A stretch of DNA of 64,000 bases from assembly GCA_022559845.1 (NCBI GenBank), contig CM040123.1, positions 303,416,642 to 303,480,641 on the forward strand, given 5' to 3'. A program made the translations under genes and the position numbers. This stretch comes from Amorphophallus konjac. Lineage: Eukaryota; Streptophyta; Magnoliopsida; Alismatales; Araceae. A model generated the notes under the pieces. That model did not search any database. It was given only the letters and a program-made list of their open reading frames with translations, and was not told the DNA's origin. Of the stretch, positions 58,610-64,000 are shown piece by piece. Position 1 is the stretch's first letter. The number at the start of each line of letters is the position of its first letter.

Positions 58610-58795
58610 AACAACAATGAAATTCAATGGTCTGATTGAGGGTATTAAATTGGCTAATAATGGAGAACAGGTAACTCATGTTCAATATGCAGATGATACT
58701 TCTCTCTTTTCCACTAATAGGAAGGAAAATGTGGCTAATTTGAAAATTCTGCTCAAAATACTGGGATCTGCTACAGGTCTGAAGATTAACTTCTC

Positions 58796-59414
58796 TGGAG
58801 AGAGGTAGATTTGCGGCCCAAAAGATATGTGGCCCAATACGGCCCAACAAGACCCGCATAGCCCAACGAGTGACAGCCCCCTTATTGGGCCCACTCATCA
58901 GGAGGCCCAACTCATTCGGACCGACATAGCCCATGTAGTTTCCTAGCTCGGGAGTCCGAATAACAGTATCTCCTACTGCTCGGGGAAAGCCCAAAGGGCG
59001 ACTGAGCATAACTGGCCGAGGAAAGTCCTGGGGTTAAGAGAGGGGTAAGCGCCCTCGAACGGTGAAGAGCCCACATCCAGGGGGTAACGCCCCCTAAGCT
59101 CTCCCTCTTCCCCTGCCCCAGAAAGAGAACGAACCACTATATAAATCCAAGGAAGCTCTCCGGAAAGGTAAGCCAACTCTAGCCACTTCACTGGTGAGGA
59201 GCAGTCTCGTGCCCATCACCCCCTTGCCTCCTTCTCACTCTTGGATCTTACCATTGCTGACGTAAGCATCGGAGGGATTTCCCTGGGATCACAACCTCGG
59301 GCCCCCTGATCGCTTCTTCCCCATTGTTTGCAGAATTCTCCCTCGAGGTGGCTGCCCCCCACGATCATCTCTGATCCGACGGTACACGGCTTGGCACGAG
59401 ATCTCGCCTCTTCA
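58796..59414 (+). repeat. Solo LTR (619 bp) nested in the LINE
   Basis: It starts TGGAGAGAGG and ends CGCCTCTTCA, flanked by a perfect 5 bp duplication ttctc (58791-58795 and 59415-59419). The LINE reading is restored when it is removed. It contains inverted repeat AGGGGG/CCCCCT (59079-59095) and a TATA box CTATATAAATCC at 59137-59148. Orientation follows the TATA box. Confidence 0.9.
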
Positions 59415-60680
59415 TTCTCCAAAAGCAATCTTGTAGGAATCCATGTTCTTGAAGAGAAAAAAGGGATGATTGCTAATTTGCTGGCTCTCAATGGACTTCT
59501 TTGCCCTTAAAATATTTGGGTTTGCCTTTAACTGATGGGAGATTGAAAACATCTGATTGGCAGGCTTTGGTGAAAACATTTGAGGATACATTGGATGGTT
59601 GGAAGGGCAAGCTTCTATGTGCAGGGGGAAGGTGGGTTCTTTACAAAGTTGCTCTGCCCAATTTGCCTATTTACTATTTATCTGTCTTCAAGATTCCAGC
59701 CACTGTGTGAAAGAGAATAGAATCCATTAGTGTGGCCTTTTCTTGGAAAGGAAAAGGTCAAAAGGAAAGAGGGCTACATCTCATTAGTTGGAAGAGTGTT
59801 TGTAGAAGTAAAGAGGAAGCAAGAGTGGGGTTGATCCCTCTCGATATTACCAACAGGGCACTAGTGACCAAATGGCTCCAGAGAGTGGAAAGAGAGGATC
59901 AATCAATTGTGCGACAGAATTGTAAGACATAAATATTTTTATTGGAATGCACTCGTCTAAAAATCTTAAGCCTCCCTCACGTGTTTCCCCAGTGCAGAGA
60001 CATTAGAAACAACATTGATTCATATAGATGTTCATCAGAGATTCAGATTGGGAATGGCCGGCTAACACTTTTTCAGGAAGATGCTTGGATTGAGCATAGA
60101 TCACTCAAAGAAAGATTTGCTAATTTATATGCTATCACCGGCAATGCTTATTGTAAAGTCAGCATATTGTGGACAAACTCGGGTGATCAAAGCCTATGGA
60201 ATTTATCATTTTCCAGAAATCTTCATGATCATGAAGTTGCAGTAATTCCTAGAGCTCTATACTTGACAAAATTTGTATCAAACCAAAGTCAGAGGATATA
60301 AGAGTATGGAGGATTGGGGGCTAAGAGAGTATTTTCAGTCAGGTCAGTCACGAAGGTCATGCTTCAGAGAGGAAATCGAAGTGGGCTAGTGTAAGCAGAT
60401 ATGGAATTAGAAGCTTGCTATAAAGATCAATATTTTTATGTTGAAATTAGCATGCTATAGAATGAAAACCTTGGTCGGGTTGAAATGTTTGAGGATCCTC
60501 ACAAGCACTAGGTGTATCTTCTGTGGCTGCTTTGAATAAAGTGTGGACCACTTATTTCTCAAGTGCGGAGTTACTGATGCAGTATGGCAAGAATTTTTTA
60601 AAACAATGAATGGTCAGTGGTATGGTATGGCAGACATTGCGGCTTTGATTATGAAGTGAGACCAGCTGAATCCAATCAAC

Positions 60681-61506
60681 CATGGTTGTCAAGGCGTCCA
60701 AGGTGACCAAGGCAGTAGCCCACCGCCTCACTGCTTAGGCAACATGGTGAGGGACCTAATCGAAGCCTAGTTTATATAACTAAGAGCATTTCAAGAGAAC
60801 TAGTACTATACAGTTTTACATATAAATTCTATCTTTAATTAATAGAAAATTTGATATTCACAAATCTTCAACACATACCTATATTTTAAAAAGTAAAATA
60901 GAATAAATGACAAACAATAACAAATTAATAAGGAAATACCAAAAAAATTTTGTGAATACCTGTCAATCAATATGAAAATTTTAATCTACAATTTGGCATT
61001 TAAATAGCTATGTTATATATTAAGAGGAAGCGTAAATATGACACATTTCTAGGTAAATTATAAGCACACCAACATAGTAATATCATAATTTTCAACTTGT
61101 CAATTGGCAAAAGAAGTCACAAAAATGATACTAGCTTCAAAAAGTGCACCATGCAGCTTTGAGGCAATGCCCGCAAGAGGAGGGAAGAGGAACTGGCAAG
61201 GAGAACAATCCAAGAGAAAGGAGAAGGGGAAATGCAAGTCCTATCTTCTCTTTCCAATCTTGACATATCATTTGTCAATTTTCCAAAATTGCCCCTGAAC
61301 TTTATTCCAAATACTAAAGCAAACCCCAAAGCAAAGAGGATGATGCCCTTGCCAAGACAGGCTAGGCTAGCCCAAGGTGGCCTATGTGCAACAAGGCAGC
61401 CTGGTGACTGTCTTAATGGGCTGCTCGTCTAGGCCCAGGGTTGCACTGTCCACTATATAGTGCCTCGTCACCTAGGTGATGCCCAGGCGAGACCTTGAAA
61501 ACAGTT
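60681..61506. mobile_element. hAT-like MITE (826 bp) nested in the LINE
   Basis: Its ends share TTGTCAAGG / TTTTCAAGG in inverted orientation (CATGGTTGTCAAGGCGTC; complement of GAGACCTTGAAAACAGTT). The flanks caatcaac (60673-60680) and cagtcaat (61507-61514) fit an 8 bp duplication with two transitions. The terminal zones contain gcctcaggcaa/ggcgag-type short motifs. The interior is AT-rich and non-coding. It is a different family from copies A-C. Confidence 0.65.
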
Positions 61507-61892
61507 CAGTCAATGAAGATATGGAGACTTGTAAGATTACTTTGCCTGCACTTCTGTGGGCAACTTGGAAGAAAAAGAACAACAGGATTTATAGGAGTGA
61601 ATTTAGACAGTTGATTGAGACAATAAAGAGTTGTATTTACTTTCTTGTTCAGTGACATTTCTGCTGCTCTGGGAGTTGGATCAGGGATTCTATTGTAATA
61701 AAGGAACTGTACTCTTGGAAGAGATTCATTGTGTAACTGGTTTTGCTTGGGCTTTTGGGTTGGGGTGAGGGGCTGCTTCTATCATCTCGATAGATTCTGG
61801 CCCTCTTTTTGCTTTCTCTTCACTTTCTTTTTGTAACCCTTTTGGTTTTGGCCAATGAATTGTGGCCTTGTGGCGACCTTCCAAAAACAAAG

Positions 61893-62205
61893 TATTCCAT
61901 TAAAGAAATGATAAGGTGGGTTACAACATAAGGTAGGAATCTCACAGGAAAAAAGAGAAAACAATCCTCCTTGGATTTCTTTTATAATGTTAGGGGCAGG
62001 AGAAGGTGCTGCAGATCCATGTGCAAAACAAAACACAAATCCAAATTTTAGAGTTTAAACACTTCATTGAAATGGTGATAAGGTGGGTAAAACAGTAAGT
62101 AGGAATCTCAGAGGAAGAAGACAACAGTCCTTTGTGGAATCCCTTTTTTTTCTATGATGGCAAGAATAAGGAGTTTAGGATCCATGTGACTAAGCAGAAC
62201 AATTG
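61893..62205. repeat. Diverged direct duplication of about 170 bp
   Basis: The stretch (a)ttccattaaagaaatgataaggtggg...gtaggaatctcacagg...gatccatgtg (61893-62023) recurs as ttcattgaaatggtgataaggtggg...gtaggaatctcagagg...gatccatgtg (62062-62189). No coding content. Confidence 0.75.
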
Positions 62206-64000
62206 AAAAGACATCAAAGAGGAAAAGGTTCCCATAATCGGGAATGGAATCAGCAACAGGTGTCAATTCCATGCAATTCTGTCTAATTTTTCGATATTTC
62301 AATCTACTGTTATTTTCTTCTACCATGGAAGCTTCATTCATCAATGTTTCTCTTCATCAGAATATTGCTGCCACTGAAGCTCCTCATTAGAGGGCAAAAC
62401 AACTGTGTGCTACAGACAGAAATCATCCTCTGCTGGATCTTTTACAATTTCTTGTTTTAGACGAGCCAAATGTTCCAAAAAAATTGCTAAAGACACTTTG
62501 TAATATCTTTCATTATTTTTTGAAAGTGGATGGTACCAATTTCTTCCATTATTACCAGACACCAATCAGCAATGTGGCCAGGTTGGAAGAAACAACCTTC
62601 ACAATCTGGCATGGAAACATTGATGATGTTCCCATACCAAGCCCAGGCCCCTCTGCTGAAACAGACACAAGATATGGCTGGCATTGTCAGCTTCAATCTC
62701 AAATACCACAAATCATCAATCTATGTCCAACTAATTTTTCTGCACTCAGCAACCATTTCCTAAGAGCTAGAAGAAGGATTTAATAGGATATTCACTGCAG
62801 CATTTCATTATATTTACCATAACAGATAAAGGTATTTCCCTACTCTTAATTTAATTCCCCAAACCTGCAATCTACCATGAGAGCTCAGTATATCCTACTT
62901 TATGGCTGCCTCATTGAGATTCTACAAGCTTCTATAGCCATTTCTGCAGCAAGCGCTTGTTAAAGCTCTAAGATTCTTGGAAGCGTGGTTTGCCATCCCT
63001 GAAAATATCTCTGAGATCTCTCTGTCCAAAGGTCATGAGATAGAATCCCTATCAAGACCAAAAGAAGAGGAAGATGAAGGAGGACTAGGGGGAAGTAGGA
63101 TAAAGGAGAAAGAGAAGGGAAAGGAGGAGAAGAAGAGGCAGAAGGGAAGAAACAAGAAGAAGAGGAAGAGAAAGAGGTTTAGCTTTCCAATATGCTGAGA
63201 TGAGATTGAGATCCAAGAAAGCAATCTTTGTATATATGTAATTGGAGGATTGAAAAGAAATAGAACTGTAGGGAGCCGGGAGCCCATTGGAGTTCTTTGG
63301 AACCCTATATACAGTCGAAACAAGTTTAAGACCAAAACATAATCTCATAGAAGAAGGTAGATTCCAAAACATAGCCTTGTGAAAGCACTGAAACTGTAAT
63401 AAAGGGTAGATTCCCAGACACAAAGTACATCCCGGTAAGAATTTTGGGGAAAGTGAAGGAAATGGTAAGAGAACAAGATGGCTTGCCCCTGCAGTTCCCC
63501 GAGCATTTTTGTCAGGGAGTTGGCATATCTCCTGAAAATGTGATGAAAGACTTCCAGCATCTTCAAGAAGAAAGGATGAAGGGGTTGAATAACACTTGTT
63601 TGTTGTTTGGTGCCCAAGGAGGAACAGGCTAACAGAGTGGAAGCTTGCAGCCTATCAGCTTGCTTAATGGGTTATAAAAGATTTTACCCAAGGTGCATTC
63701 TGGAAGGCTGTTTATAGTGACTGAGACAAACAAGGAAAGGGCAACAACTTTTGCAAATAAGGCTTTTGCAGAACCAGCCAATTATGATCCAAAGCCATGA
63801 CTGATCCAGAATCAGCAGAGGTAGACTGGAATCAGCCTTTAATTTATCACAATCAGCCTCAAATCATATTGAAATTCACCAGTTTATGCTGAAATTAGCA
63901 AACTTGTTTCCCCACTTAGTGACATCAGTGACTCAAATCAGCCCAAATTTGCTTGTTTAGAAATTAGAATCCAATTTGATTAAGAAATGGGTTTTAGGCA
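62206..64000. other. No recognisable gene
   Basis: Mixed AT-rich DNA with a purine-rich run at 63058-63180 and short frames without family features. The frames at 62484-62783 and 63444-63632 were examined and look like chance or very old repeat. This may be more intron of the RecQ gene. Confidence 0.5.

Larger units (their letters stand above)
58610..61860 (+). mobile_element. 5'-truncated LINE-1-like element, split by a solo LTR and a MITE
   Basis: A plus-strand ORF2 remnant begins within RT. VTHVQYADDTSLF (58674-58715) carries the YADD catalytic motif. It continues FSKSNLVGIHVLEEKKGM (59415-59470), PLKYLGLPLTDGRLKTSDW (59505-59560), FSWKGKGQKERGLHLISWK and LVTKWLQRVER (59735-59890). A C-terminal ...LLWATWKKKNNRIYRSEF lies near 61545-61600. 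Stops and frame changes are frequent. It sits in a RecQ intron in opposite orientation to the gene. The 3' end is placed near 61860, without a clear poly(A). Confidence 0.8.

Noticed and set aside
61893..62205. Short LTR pair
   Set aside because: The duplicated segments lack TG...CA ends, primer site and flanking duplication.
63033..63335. Leu/Phe/Ser-rich minus-strand ORF
   Set aside because: It is the complement of a purine-rich run; composition explains it.

Overview
The window is plant nuclear DNA, most likely from an angiosperm with large, transposon-filled introns. The evidence is tRNA-Met-primed Ty3/gypsy and copia-like elements, plant BED/DUF659/hATC transposases, LINE-1 fragments, and a split host gene with GT-AG introns. 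No bacterial, organellar, tRNA, rRNA or CRISPR locus was found. The species was not identified.

Host gene: seven short exons on the minus strand between 45935 and 58068 join in perfect phase. They encode the C-terminal part of a RecQ-type DNA helicase (helicase motif VI, RecQ zinc-binding cysteines and the acidic tail typical of plant RECQL3). One intron is about 11 kb and holds a truncated hAT transposon and a complete non-autonomous LTR element. The coding segment expected before the first exon is not seen up to 64000. The one expected after the last exon is not seen down to position 1. Much or all of the window may therefore lie inside introns of this gene.

Layout: 1-791 is a decayed plant-mobile-domain-like fragment. 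792-13845 is a minus-strand Tekay/Del-type chromovirus in a tandem form (LTR, full interior, LTR, truncated interior). 13846-22112 is a decayed multi-exon gene or element, interrupted by hAT copy A (16003-21299), which itself carries a Harbinger-like MITE. 22113-37300 is a degenerate Tat/Ogre-like element interrupted by hAT copy B (24013-32182), which itself carries a 3.3 kb solo LTR. 37335-44270 holds Tat-like LTRs and a minus-strand LINE remnant. 44270-45332 is the 5' end of a copia-like element with a 312 bp hAT MITE inside. 46677-50089 is hAT copy C, 50108-56533 a gag-only LARD element, and 58610-61860 a LINE hit by a solo LTR and a MITE. 61860-64000 has no recognisable gene.

Most notable: the LTRs carry family-specific arrays of short inverted repeats. 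The 3 kb Tekay-type LTRs hold 18 hairpins each (arms ACGCC/GGCGT or ACGAC/GTCGT). A related but diverged solo LTR holds about nine with entirely different arms (TAACGG/CCGTTA), in the same three-cluster layout around a CTATAAATA TATA box. Four other LTR types also have short palindromes about 20 to 240 bp upstream of their TATA box. Arms vary in a paired way while stems persist, which suggests a maintained structural function. This looks undescribed and is the best candidate here for a new system.
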